The notes under the pieces: generated by a model
What the model was told of the DNA's origin: nothing
Databases searched by the model: none
The model's input: only the letters and a program-made list of their open reading frames with translations
Origin: Hevea brasiliensis
Taxonomy: Eukaryota > Streptophyta > Magnoliopsida > Malpighiales > Euphorbiaceae
Assembly: GCF_030052815.1 (NCBI RefSeq)
Contig: NC_079503.1
Location: forward strand, 43,814,735-43,878,734
DNA length: 64,000 nt
Direction: 5' to 3'
Position numbers and translations under genes: made by a program
Part shown: piece after piece, positions 11,644 through 22,905 of the stretch
How positions within the stretch are numbered: position 1 is the first letter of the stretch
How the letters are laid out: every line of letters begins with the position of its first letter

Positions 11644-12242
11644 GGAAAAGAATTGGGTCGAAAGCCAACTCCGACTGAGTTGTTTGTCCATACTCACACC
11701 CGAAAGCATGACAAGGAGACTTTTGTGGATCAAAAATCTAAGGAGATACATGTACAATATACTTTTATTTATTTCACCTCAATTATTTTTTTATTATACT
11801 ATATGATGAATGAATTATAATTGGTTTTAATTTTTTTTTTATTACACAGGATGCTATAGTAGCTAGGAGGGAGGAGCTAACACAAATCACGCCCGACAAC
11901 ATCGATGAGAACCAACTTTACTTAGATGTTGTCGGAGGCGGCGAGAAGAGATGAAAAGTGTATGGTCTTGGATCTGAATCATCTACCTTTTACCCTTCAA
12001 TTGGAGCATCTTCGAGTCGGGCGTTTTCATCAAGCTCTAGTCAAAATGCTGCCTTACAACAACGAATAAAAGAGTTGGAGAAACAGCTTGAGAATGAGAG
12101 GCAAGCTATGACAGATCGTATGGACCAACTGAAATTGCAAATGGAGTTGCAAATGGAGACAAATATGGAACGTATGAGAAGCTCAATGATGGAAGAGGTG
12201 ATGAGACTAGTACGAGGTCTACCAACACCTTCATCTCCATAA
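11644..12242 (+). pseudogene. CACTA transposase-associated C-terminal region (Ptta/En/Spm type), stop-containing
   Basis: Two exons fit plant splice signals. Exon 11644-11751 follows TTGTTTAG and reads GKELGRKPTPTELFVHTHTR and onward, a hallmark of the plant transposase family often annotated as transposase 24. A 98-bp intron (11752-11849, GT...ACAG) separates it in phase 0 from the exon starting DAIVARREEL. A TGA at 11952-11954 interrupts the frame; the open frame then continues through a Ser-rich segment and a coiled coil (about residues QQRIKELEKQLENE) to TAA at 12240-12242. A CGA-to-TGA change, as in methylated DNA decay, would explain the stop. Upstream exons lie outside the window or are unrecognised. 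Confidence 0.75.
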
Positions 12243-12355
12243 AATTGTGGATTTTAAATTTTATATTTGACTTATTTGGATTTTAGTATGTTTTATTTAC
12301 ATATATAGATTTTATATTTAATTTGATACATTTAGTAATTATTTTTATTGTTGAA

Positions 12356-12359
12356 TATT

Positions 12360-12426
<67 letters not shown>
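12356..12426. repeat. (ATT)n microsatellite
   Basis: About 23 ATT repeats with one interruption, in the 3' region of the CACTA element. Confidence 0.95.
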
Positions 12427-12429
<3 letters not shown>

Positions 12430-12569
12430 TTCAAATTAATTATAAAAAATTTTAAAATTTAAAAGTTAAAAAAAGTATAAAAAATAATAAGTAATTAATA
12501 TGCATAAAAGTGATGTATAAAATTAAGCCATTGTCCCTTTTATAGGTAAATAAAATTTAAATAATTAAA

Positions 12570-13200
12570 AATATTACCGACTAAATTTAAGTTAGCAAAC
12601 AGTAGGTAATTCTCATTCCTTACCGACCAAATTTTGCATAGTATCGACTATATAATTCATAGGTACATATTACTGACTATAATTTTAGTAGGTAATTACC
12701 GACTATATTTTAGTTGGTAAACAGTAGTTAACTTTCATTATACCATAAAGTTTGGAAATAAAATTACCAACTACATCTTGCGTATTACCGACTATAATTT
12801 TAGTAGGTAATTATCGACTAAATAATTGTAGGCAAAAAGTAGCTAACTCTCTTTCTATAATAAGGTTTGGCTACAAAATTACCGACTAAACTCTATATTT
12901 TCCCGACTATATATTTAGTAGGTAATTATCGACTAAATTTTAGTAGGTAATTACCAACTAAATGTTAGTAGGCAAAAAGTAGCTAATTCCTTTCCGACCT
13001 TATGGCTTGGCGACAAAATTACCGACTAAATGTTTCATATTACCGACAATATAGTTAGTAGGTAATTACCGACAACAATAATTAGTCAGTAATTGCTAGC
13101 GACAATCAATTACTGTTAATCTAAAAGTTAGTCGGTAATTAGTCGGTAATTGAAATTACCTACTAAATATGATGATATTTAGTCGGTAAATTTAGTAGCT
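12570..13200. repeat. CACTA subterminal repeat array
   Basis: Many direct and inverted copies of a motif like TTACCGACTAAATTTTAGT and its complement TAGTAGGTAATTACCGAC. Subterminal arrays of this kind are the transposase-binding regions of plant CACTA elements. Confidence 0.85.
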
Positions 13201-13209
13201 ATTTTTTTA

Positions 13210-13222
13210 ATTTCTTGTAGTG
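13210..13222 (+). repeat. CACTA terminal inverted repeat (right end)
   Basis: ATTTCTTGTAGTG; its complement CACTACAAGAAAT is the canonical plant CACTA terminus. The left terminus is not in the window. Confidence 0.85.
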
Positions 13223-13807
13223 TATAATTTTAATTTTTTTTAATCATCTTTACATGTAATTAAATTTTTTATATAATTATATTTGTAATCTATCTTTAAA
13301 ATTTAGATATTGAATTAAAATTTAAAAATAATTTTATTGAAAATTAATGATAATAAAATATAACTAATTAAAATATTAGTTATAATTGCATTCGATATAT
13401 AATTATAATAAAATAAAATATTAAAAAGTTTAAGAAATATTAAATAAAAAATTTAAAAAAATTAATAATTAAATATATATTAATTAAATATATTTAAATA
13501 AATAAATTTTGAGAATAATAACTAATAATTTTTGAAAGAAATAATAAAAAAATAGAACAAATATAAAAAAAAAAAAATTAAGAGCAATTAGATAAAATAA
13601 AAATACTTGGTGAAAGGAGAGTGCTTGATGTGTATTAAATATCTCATATACATGACATATTATATATAGACAAATAAATAGAAACCACTTAAATAAAAAT
13701 TTATTTTATAATTGAATATTATTTAATTAGAAAAGGGTAGCAAAAATATTCAAATTCAATTTTTATAACATTAAAATATTTTCTATTTATTTGGCCATTT
13801 CAATTCC

Positions 13808-13850
<43 letters not shown>

Positions 13851-14640
13851 GTATTAACTAATATTAGAAAAGTGAAATAAAAAGAATGTTAAATTATTAA
13901 CATAAAAAATAATATACACTAATTACAAATAAGTCAAGTCTCCATATTTTTTTTTATAATTTTTTATATAAATTGCACTTTTTGTCTCTAAAATTTTTTA
14001 ACAAAGATTTCATAATAAAAATAATAAAAAATATAATAATATAATAAAAATATTTATTAAATATATGAAATAATTTAAAATTGATTAAATTATATGATAG
14101 TTGAATAGGAGATTATAAATTAATGGCCAATTTTTTTTAGATTAATGGCCTTCAATGACCTTTTATTACTATTATTATTATTGTTATTGTCATCTTTTAA
14201 ATTATTTTTATTTTAAACTATTATTATTATAATAGAGGTGATATGTGGTAAATAATATTTTTGCATAAATGAATTTACAGAAAAAATAATATAAATAATT
14301 TTTAAATATTACATTTAATAATAAAAGGTCTCAATTTTTAAAAAATAAAATTTTAAATAAAATAATAATTTAAATTATAAATATTAAGTTAGTATTGTAA
14401 ATAATAATGATAATTAAAAAAGAAATAAATAATAATTAAATAATAATTAGTATATAAAAAAGGGTTATTTATGGAAGGTAATACATAGCAAACTCTACAA
14501 GGAAAGTGCCACGTAATATTCCCTTATAAATACCTTCCTACTTCATATAGATATATAGATGGGTACTTTTTTAATTTATTAAATAGAAGTAATTTTTTTA
14601 ATAAATAATCATTATATTAATATAGATTTAGTGACAAAAA
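13223..14640. other. AT-rich DNA without recognisable genes
   Basis: Very AT-rich, with poly-A/T runs and short ATT/AAT arrays near 14158-14180 and 14220. No open frame of note, no retroelement motif and no splice-supported exon that I can see. It is the least repeat-explained stretch of the window. Confidence 0.7.
13808..13850. repeat. (AAT)n microsatellite
   Basis: About 14 uninterrupted AAT/ATA repeats. Confidence 0.95.
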
Positions 14641-14911
14641 ATTCGTTGTTAATTACCTTTAGCAACAATACTTGAAGAAACAAAAAGCTATCCTATATAA
14701 AGTCATTGTTAATATATTTTAGTGATGATATATCTGTAGCTAATACTTTCAGCAACGATAAGTTATTTTATATAAAGTCATCGTTAACAAATTTTAGCGA
14801 TAAGTTATCTATTGTAACACCTTCACATTATTTATTTTCAGCGATAAGTTACAATGATAAGTTATCTATTTTATACAAATTTTGTACATTCTACTATTCC
14901 GGTGACTAATG
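14640..14911. repeat. Short repeat array, possible DNA-transposon subterminal region, with LTR-like start sequence
   Basis: Direct repeats such as TATATAAAGTCATTGTTAA and GCGATAAGTTATCTATT occur several times, in the style of subterminal arrays. At 14814 the words TGTAACACCTTCAC, and at 14888 GTACATTCTACTATTCCGG, match the two halves of a B/F-type LTR start but are separated by array sequence. Element D begins at 14912, with TAATG as its left flank. Confidence 0.45.
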
Positions 14912-15561
14912 TGTAACGCCCTTTACCCGTCTACAGTATAGCCGAGCAAGACATATCACACAAAGTGCTGAAGCAATTTATCATATTTTATTACAATTTC
15001 CAATTCTTATATTATTGATTAAAAAGCTTTTAGGTGAAATTTCTAACATTTATGTCATTCGTTGAAATTTTGATTAATTCGGGATTTCTGCAAATTTTAC
15101 AAAAAATTCGATAGAGTGCTGGCTATAAATTAAAAAAAGACGGTTCTTCTGAACCTGTTAAAAATACTTTCAATAAATTCTTCAAATCTCAACTCCAAAT
15201 TCACATCAACACAATTTCATAATTTCTCAATATTTCTCAAACTCAATTTCATACATTTCATTCATCATATATATATTTAAGCTCAATTCATAAAGGAATA
15301 CTCAAATTTATTCATTAACAAAAGTTCCAAATAATTACATCAGTCTATAAATACATGAATTTATCATTTACAAGATAAAAATTAAGGTCTAGTACAAAAT
15401 GCAAAATATAAAATACAAAAGAAGCCTAAGAGTCCTACTAAAGATGCACTGTAATAGAGGTGACTCTGGACTCACTGCAGATCTGAATGATCACCCATTC
15501 TGAGGTTTGCTGGGCTCTCTATCGGTGTCTCTATTACCTACGCGTGGCAAACAGCGACACG

Positions 15562-15579
15562 CTAAGCAATACAGCTTAG
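15562..15579 (-). promoter_or_regulatory. Conserved LTR hairpin (D 3' LTR)
   Basis: CTAAGC, AATACA loop, GCTTAG, then TGGTGCC. Same element as in the other LTR families. Confidence 0.6.
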
Positions 15580-15877
15580 TGGTGCCAATATAAAATAAAA
15601 ATAAACTAAAATAATTACATATGTAGGTATTTTATTGATATTTTATGCAACCTAAAATTTTGGTAATTATTAATAATATTATCAATTTGGTACTTGTTAT
15701 GTTCATTATTTGATAATAATGTATTAAAACTTAATTTAGTTACCCAAGTACCCTATGCAAATTGACCAGACTAGATAAATGGGTAAACTGGCACTGGGTA
15801 CCAAGTACCTCAGGCCATCACACCATCGGTCACAAAGTGTCTCCTGGTGTGCAACAGAATAGCTAATAAGCCGTAAT

Positions 15878-15982
15878 AATCATTGGGCACAAGGCCAAGT
15901 GTATCAAGCATAGCAGAATGGTCATAGACCATAATATTACAAAATAGCACTAAATGCCATAAATCACGGAATGGTATAACAC
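15878..15982. repeat. Array of small inverted repeats in D LTR
   Basis: Successive short hairpin-capable words (GGGCACAAGGCC, ATGGTCATAGACCAT, GGTATAACACC) occupy the place of the tandem hairpins in the solo LTR and F. The matching segment in the other D LTR is at about 57975-58078. Confidence 0.5.
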
Positions 15983-15984
15983 CA

Positions 15985-18508
15985 TGTCACACCCTACCCC
16001 TCTGTAAGATGTAACATGATCCTGTTGTACACCTAATGAATTACCGTACTTTGCCTACCGATAACCCATTAGATATACTATAAGGGATTTTAAAACAATT
16101 TTCTTGAAATTTAAATCATTGATTAAAATATGATGTTATAAAAATTTTTCAAAATTTCGGCAGAGTGCCGGTTGTATTTTGAGAAAATAGTTCTTCCATC
16201 CTGCAAAGGAAAAATACTCCCAAAATGTTTTCTCAAATACAACTCCAATAAACTTCATTTCATCTCATTACTCAAATCTCAATAATCAAATCAATTCATT
16301 TTCAAACCAATCTCATCATAAAAGAAACATTTCATTGATTACAAGACTCAAAAATTAATATTACAAAACTATTCAGGTAAATGAAAATCCCAAATTTATA
16401 TTTACAATAATTTACATTTAATTACATACTAAAATATTTTACAAGAGTTTTTATACAACTGCCCAAAAAATTTACATACATATTATTACATGCATACATC
16501 AATACCTGTGTACATGGGTATACATGGAGTTGATCTGAATGTCTCTTCAAAGAAGCTTACTCAATTTCTCTATGCTCTTTTCACCTGCGACAGCATACAA
16601 AGCTATCGCTAAGTGGTGAACTCAGTGGTGCACAACTATAATTTAAAACATAGTACATTATATCTTAACAAAAATTACAGCAAATAATTTGAAAATCTGG
16701 ATACTCATCAAATTCCAAAACTCAAAATATTCATTGCCAATAATAGAAATCATTTGTATAAAATGACTTTGATCACGAATTTCAATTTATCAAATTATAA
16801 CTAACCATTTAAGGTAATTTCAACAAAATTAATTATACATAAATCATAATTGAAATCACAATTCTTTACTATTCAATAACCATTCTTTATTTCGAAAACC
16901 ATTCTTTATCTCAAAAGCCATTCTTTATCTCAAAAGCCATTCTTTATCTCAAAAGCCATTCTTTATCATGTACAGTACACATCACAATAATGAATCTTCC
17001 AAAAGGGCCATAACATAAAAAAAAAAAAAAACTTAGATCTAACCTCTAATAAGAGGAGAATCTAAGCCTGTGCACGTACCATGGTAATCAAAGCACAACT
17101 AACTCCATTGTCTTTTCAACAAATGAGAGAGACGGGTAATAACCTAGTTAAGCATCTATAGTGAGATATAAAATAATATCACAATCCTTTAGTAAGCATA
17201 AATCACAATACAATTCGATTCAAAGTCAATTCCAATATCCAATAATTTTTATGCTCATCACAATTCAAATCATAAATTTGCATTTTTCTATGCAAATTGC
17301 CCATCACAATTCAAAACATGTTCTATCACAATTTTCCAAAACATAATTTATTCAATCGACAACAATGCTTAATACTTATGGAAATACCATTTCACAAAGC
17401 TAAATTTATACATACTATAACAATTTCAATAATCATTGAATTAAATCCAATGCTTGTTAAACATAATACATAAAAAAATATGTCATTTAATCATATGAAA
17501 TATTCAGAACAAAATCAGTTAAAAACTAGTTGTGCACAAACATCTGATAAATGCCTTTTGGCTCTGACTTAGTGTTCCTTATGCTTCCCAATATCCTTAT
17601 CAATTGAAACACACAATTTAAAGTGTTTCAGTACTCAATGAATTTGTTTCTAACAATAAAATCCAATATTTAAATTTTCTTTGTACTATTCCCTTCAATT
17701 CGTTTTATTGGTCAACCTATAATGTTGACCCTTGATGGACTCTAAGTGAGTCAATTTCAATGTTACCAATATGTCACATTTTACAGCCCTTTAGTGTTGG
17801 CATATGTTACCAAATTCATTTTCAAGTGTATTGCATTTTATTGCAATTTACCGGATTTTGGTGTACTATTTTGACCTAGCCGGATGACCTAGTTTCCTCG
17901 ATTTTCGGGTTTCGGTCTAAACTACAAACTTGTAGGTCTATGTCTTATTGCATGCGGGGCAAAATTTCAGGTCATTCTGAGTTGTGTAGACCAAGTTATG
18001 GTCAATTTACCAATGCTGGACAGAATGCACCAAAATGGTAACTTTAGGTCATTTTTAGGTCATTTTTTATTCGGCTAGTTTTGGTACCTGAACTTGTGCA
18101 AGCTATTTGGCTTGGTTCTGGCTATTTCTGGGCTTTGGTGTCTTCATAAGAATTGTAGATATATGTCTAAACTATTCATAATAAAAATTTCAGGTCATTT
18201 GAACCTATTTTGAGTGAGTTATGGCCAAAACACTAACTACTGCCCAAATGGTCAATTTTCAGGCTTTCAAGTCACTAATCTGGATTTGGTCATTTTTGAA
18301 GTCACCTTCTAGGCAGAACTTTGGTAAGCTTCCTCCATGAAAGTTGGCACATTTTGTGCCTAGTTTCACCTCCAATTAGCCTCATACCAATTGGAGCCAC
18401 ACACTTAGGGTTATAGGTCCATTTGCAAACTGCCCTCTACATGCTTTTCAAACACCAAACCAAACACATGTTTATCAATTACATTTTCACTTCCCATACC
18501 ATTCTGCA
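15985..18508 (-). repeat. 3' LTR of element C, distal piece
   Basis: Starts TGTCACACCCTACCCCTCTG and matches the C 5' LTR from 33929 and the A LTR from 6981. It stops at 18508, where B inserted. Carries a shortened minisatellite (about 16870-16970) and lacks the 35-bp duplication. Confidence 0.93.
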
Positions 18509-19109
18509 TGTAACACCCTCCCGATAACAACTCCGTACATTCTACTGTTCTGGTGACCGGTGTCGGTCCGGACAGCTAGAACGTCCGAAAAAATAATTAA
18601 ACTTAAGTGAGGGACCATAATTAACTCAAATATTAATAAGAAACACTTAGTAAAAATTTTAAAAATAAAATACAACCAAGTCAAATGAGCCGGTGCCCAA
18701 GCGATGGGTAACCGGAGGGAAGTTGCGGTTCTCGCAACGAGGAGCCCTAGACCCAGGGGAAAAATTAGAAAATAATTTTTGGGACTCCAGAGAAGGGTTA
18801 TTGAGGTTCCCATGGCATTAGAATGCCAAGAAAATACCTAGAAAAATTTTTCAATCGGTACAGACAATTTTGACCCGTTAAGCCAAACGGAGGGCATTTT
18901 GGTCATTTCACCTTCAGAGGTGATTTTTGGCCGACTTGTCCAGTTGAGTAAATAATTAATATGACATAAAATATGAATAAACATTACTAGAAATTAAATT
19001 GAAATTGAGTAGTGATGAAAAGAAAAGAAAAATCAAAGAAAAGCTTATTTATGACATCATTGTGATGTCATTTAAAACTCACCAACCAATCACAAGCTAA
19101 TAAACTTTC

Positions 19110-19376
19110 TTAAATACTTAAAAGAGACAAAATTAAGACCAAAATAATTAAATTGCAGCTGCCTTCTTCCTCTCCAATTCTAGCCGAAGTCTCTCTCTCT
19201 CTCAACCTCCATTAAACCTCACTTCCCAAGCTCCCTTTCTCCTTTGTTTCCACCACTAAACCCTAAACCCCTTCATTAAAACTTAATCACACCTCTTGGG
19301 GAAGTGTTTGGCAGCCTAAAAAGTGAAGGAAAGTGAAGTTTTAAGTGGGGGAAAATCTGCCCTATTCAAGGTTAGT
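19110..19376 (+). promoter_or_regulatory. Putative promoter and leader 5' splice site (element B)
   Basis: A TATA-like TTAAATACTTAAAAG (19110-19124) lies about 250 bp before TTCAAG|GTTAGTG, with the splice GT at 19371. Between them is a CT-rich leader (TCTCTCTCTCTC). The same TATA-to-donor distance recurs in the other LTR families. Confidence 0.55.
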
Positions 19377-20968
19377 GCATATATATACTTAAATCTCCTT
19401 TATTCCATGTTAAAGCCTTAAAGTGAGCAAGAATTTGTAACTTAAATGAATGAAATTTATGTTTATGCATGCCTTGAATTTCGGCAGCCCTAATGAGGGA
19501 ACAATAATGGAGTGTCTTGATGATTTTAATGGACTTAGAATGAATTGGAGATTATGTTTAAGCTATATATTTACATAGATAATGATTTAGTGTGCTTAAC
19601 CAAGGTGCATGGGTAAATTAGAATGGAAACTAGGGTTTTGAGGGTGAAAAATTGACTTGGCTTAGGAAATTGTTAGAGCACATTTTAATGGTCAATTAGT
19701 GACCATTTTAGGCAAGTTGACCATCAAATGGACTGAAAAATAGGATTGCAAAGTGAAGTTGCAGGCTGCCCTAGGACAGCAGAAGGACTGAAAATTCAGT
19801 CCACTTGCACTGCCATAACTTTGGCTGTGTTGGTCCAATTGGTGTTTGGCCAATTGGACATGAAACTAGGCTTATAATGGCACATTTTTGCTGAAGAAAC
19901 CATGCCCAAAAGACCAAAGAAAGAGGACCAAAACTTGGCCCCAATCCGGACACTCTGCAACAGCCCCTGCAGAATTGACCAAATGAACAGTAACTGTTCA
20001 TTTGGCCATAACTCACTGTAGATTTGGTCAATTGACCTGAACGTTTTACAGCAACAAGTTAAGACATAGAAAAACAACTTTCATGAAGGAACCTATCCCA
20101 AATTATGGCCAGAACCTAACCCAAATGGCAGTGGCAGTCACTGTTCATGTTACTGTAGATATGGTAATTTCTGCAGAATGCAAATCCGGCCAGCTGTGGT
20201 TTTTGGACCATATCTGGAGCTACAAAACTCCAAATGGAGTGATTCAAAAAAGGAAATTCAACTAGACAAAATAAGGAACAACTTTCATGTTTTCCATTTC
20301 TTCAAATTCTCACTGCAACAGTGTCCAATGGAACAGTGAAGTTGGGTCTCAAAAACTGAAATTTTCTGCCCTCTTGGTTTTAAGTTAGAGATGGTAATGG
20401 TGACCAATTCTAACAAGTTTTAAATGTAAAATGTGGTATGTTGGGAGTGCCAAAGTCAATGTACATATTTTCTATCCAAAAGTCAACATTTTTGTTGACC
20501 AAAGAGGTGAATAGTGACACCAAAACTTGAAATGCACAAATTGAAGAATTTAAAAGTTTCAAATGCCCTAGTATACCTAACATGATTGGTTTGGATAGTT
20601 TGGCATGCCAACGAGTTCGATTAGCGATCGCATATGGCAATATGCCATTCTGTGATTTCATGGCTTTTAGTCATTCTGACTTTGCATTGAGATTTGGCAT
20701 TGTGCCTGAGATTATTTACAGGTTGGTAGCTGTTCTGTTGCACACCGGGAGATGCATATGTGACCGATGGTGTGACGGCCCGAGGTACTAGATACCCAGT
20801 GCCAGTTTACCCGTTATCCAGTCCAGTCGTCTAGTGTAGGTTACTTGGGGCAACCAAATGAATAAAAGTGGACAAAGTAAATAATATACAAATACCAAGC
20901 AAATGAAACATATACATTCACTACACATTTAATTTCTTGCTATTTTCTTTTATTATATTATTGCACCA

Positions 20969-20986
20969 CTAAGCATTATTGCTTAG
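20969..20986 (+). promoter_or_regulatory. Conserved LTR hairpin (B 5' LTR)
   Basis: GCACCA precedes CTAAGC, ATTATT loop, GCTTAG, then GCGCG. The copy in the 3' LTR is at 28857-28874. Confidence 0.6.
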
Positions 20987-21644
20987 CGCGTTGCTTTTGC
21001 CACGCGTAGGTACTGGAGATACAGATCGTGAGCCCAGTAGACCGCAGACTGGGTGTGTCCATCCTGCAGTTCTGCACAGTGTCCGTGTCACCTCATCACC
21101 TGCAGTGCATTGGTAGGACATTAGATGTCATTTTGTCATTTTGTAATTAAATATTTGTTTTCTCATATGTATTTGGGATTTATGTAATGTATTTTGAGGT
21201 TCATGTAAATAATAAAGATTTATGGTTATGTATGGAAATAATTTGAGTATTTAATTGTTGTATATATATGAGAACCCTGAGAAATGGATGTTTGAGAAAT
21301 GAAAAGGTTGTTGAGACCTGAAATTGAAAAAAATGTTGAGATCTTGATATTGAGCTTTGTGATGATATTGGAGTTGAGAATGAATGAATTTGTTCATTGG
21401 AAGTGTTTTTAACAGTTCAAGAACTGCTTTCTCCATTTTTAGTATTTTCTGTAGGATTTTCTTTAAAATTTACGGAACCTCAAATAAATTATGATTTTAA
21501 TAAATGACTTAAATGAGTTATATTTTACAAGTTATATTCAAAAGCATGATATAAATTAATTAAGGAATATTAGAGTGTGCCGGTGTACCGTGTGGCATTA
21601 CTTACTCAGGTATACTGTACACGGGTAAGGGGTGTCACATTTAG

Positions 21645-21656
21645 TGGTATCAGAGC
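21645..21656 (+). other. Primer-binding site of element B (initiator Met tRNA)
   Basis: TGGTATCAGAGC, a perfect match to the complement of the plant initiator Met tRNA 3' end, 5 bp after the 5' LTR. Confidence 0.95.
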
Positions 21657-21766
21657 ACGGTTTAGGCATTTCTGGGCCTAGATTGAGTCCATACCATGCA
21701 TTGCATTTGTAAGAGTCGAGGTGACACTAACGCAGATCTGTTTATCTTTCTTATTTTGAATAGGAT

Positions 21767-22905
21767 ATGGATCCTTCATCTCAGAGAGTCGTTGAGGAGG
21801 AAGTGGAGAGTCATGCTCCACCTGCAGCAGCTGAGGCCGGGGCATGAGAGAATCGCTCGCCGGCTCAAGCGAGCACCTCGGCCTCCACAGCCATGTTCCA
21901 ACAAATGGCCGACTTCTTGGACAAATGGCCGGGTAATGCCAAGAAGACCACCACCACCACTCGGCTCCACAGTAAATCACACTGGAAAGGCTAAGGAAGT
22001 TTGGGTGTGGACTTTTATGGCAAGAGAGAAGATGACTGCATTGCGGTAGAATTGGTTGAGCAGGCAGGCATAGTACTAAAACAACTTCACCGCACTCCAG
22101 AGCAAAACTCGAAGTCGCCATCTCTTTCTTGCAAGATGATGCATATGAGTGGTGGGACACCGTGTCGATGAAGTGCAGATAGAAAGTAACTTGGGACTTC
22201 TTTCTTTGAGAATTTAAGAAGAAATATGTAGTCTTGTATATCGGAAGAGAGAAGAAGAGAGTTTATTAACTTTGGCGAGAGCAGTGTTAGTGGCCGAATA
22301 TGAGAAGGAGTTTGTTCGATTAAGCCGTTATGGAAGGGAGATAGTCCCTAATGAAGCTGAAAGGTGCAAGAGATTTAAAGAGGGACTAAATGACAACATC
22401 AAGATCCAGCTCACTGCCTTGGGAATCACAGAATTTACCAAGTTAGTGGAAGCTGCAATAAAGGTGGAAAAAGTAAGAATCAGTGAGCAGACTAGAAGAG
22501 AGAGATAGCAGAAGAGGGGACCGGGTCAGTCTAGTTCAGCCCCTGCATTTGGGAAGAAGTTCAAGGGTCCTCCCGCATGCAGTTCGGTCAACCACAGGTC
22601 GTGGTCGGGCCTCGGGGCCCAGCCACGCTCACCCTAGGAGAGGTCACCCACACCATCGGGCGCCTCTCCGAGGATGGGGTTCAGGGGACCAGCCCCAACA
22701 TCTTCTGCATGTCCGCATTGCCTGCTTGAGGTGTGGGTCAATAGAGCATCAGTTGAAGAACTGTCCCGCAGAACTACTACAGCTGCTCCAACACAAGCAG
22801 ACAGACCTGCTCCTGCACCACCAAGAGGTAGAAGGTCCGTAAACTGGCCGTGGGACCATCTCGAGGCTCAGCATCCGAGCTAGCAGAGAGGCCGATAATG
22901 CACCA
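21767..22905 (+). pseudogene. Gag of element B, broken
   Basis: The start ATG at 21767 (MDPSSQRVVEEEVESHAPP) is homologous to the D gag start and sits just after a strong 3' splice site. The frame is lost at 21846 and re-enters in other frames: the capsid core survives as LLQDDAYEWWD-like sequence near 22130 and as VAEYEKEFVRLSRYGREIV from 22272. A TAG at 22506 interrupts the next frame. The zinc knuckle CLRCGSIEHQLKNC is near 22718-22760. Gag forms the particle that packages the RNA. The frame changes several times, so no full Gag can be made. Confidence 0.88.

Larger units (their letters stand above)
11191..13222 (+). mobile_element. CACTA (En/Spm) DNA transposon, 3' part
   Basis: The right end on the plus strand is TTTCTTGTAGTG (13211-13222), the reverse complement of the plant CACTA terminus CACTACAAGAAA. 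Before it lie about 600 bp of dense subterminal repeats, and further left a transposase C-terminus on the plus strand. The likely 3-bp target copy to the right is TAT. The left part of the element lies beyond element A, outside the window. Confidence 0.85.
14912..15984 (-). repeat. 3' LTR of element D, first piece
   Basis: Begins TGTAACGCCCTTTACCCGTC, matching the D 5' LTR end at 57013 and the reverse complement of the B LTR end. It breaks at the CACCA target site (15980-15984) of element C and resumes at 38005. Confidence 0.9.
18509..21639 (+). repeat. 5' LTR of element B (3131 bp)
   Basis: Starts TGTAACACCCTCCCGATAAC and ends GGGTAAGGGGTGTCACA, directly before the primer site. Contains the putative promoter and leader 5' splice site, the near-palindrome CTCCAAATGGAG near 20230, the conserved hairpin near 20969, and a poly-A signal AATAAA near 21210. 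Confidence 0.96.
19371..21763 (+). other. Putative 2.4-kb leader intron of element B
   Basis: The donor is GTTAGTG at 19371. The acceptor TTATTTTGAATAG ends at 21763, three bases before the gag ATG (21767). A branch-like ACTAAC lies at about 21728, roughly 33 bp upstream. Removing this segment would delete most of the 3' LTR half and the primer site from the mRNA, leaving a short leader on gag. Predicted from sequence; no RNA evidence here. Confidence 0.5.

Noticed and set aside
13223..14640. Cellular gene in the AT-rich gap
   Set aside because: No open frame, domain or splice-supported exon could be recognised.
19255..19275. Telomere-like CCCTAAACCCC
   Set aside because: Single occurrence within an LTR leader, with no tandem array.
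19771..20077. Antisense open frames repeated at 27654-27963
   Set aside because: Both copies are the same LTR sequence of element B. They are repeated because the LTR is, they run against the transcription direction, and they show no domain.
21645..21656. tRNA gene
   Set aside because: Only 12 bases match the complement of a tRNA 3' end. This is a primer-binding site, and no cloverleaf surrounds it.
21678..22160. 160-residue minus-strand frame
   Set aside because: It is the antisense of the element B gag start, a shadow without family features.
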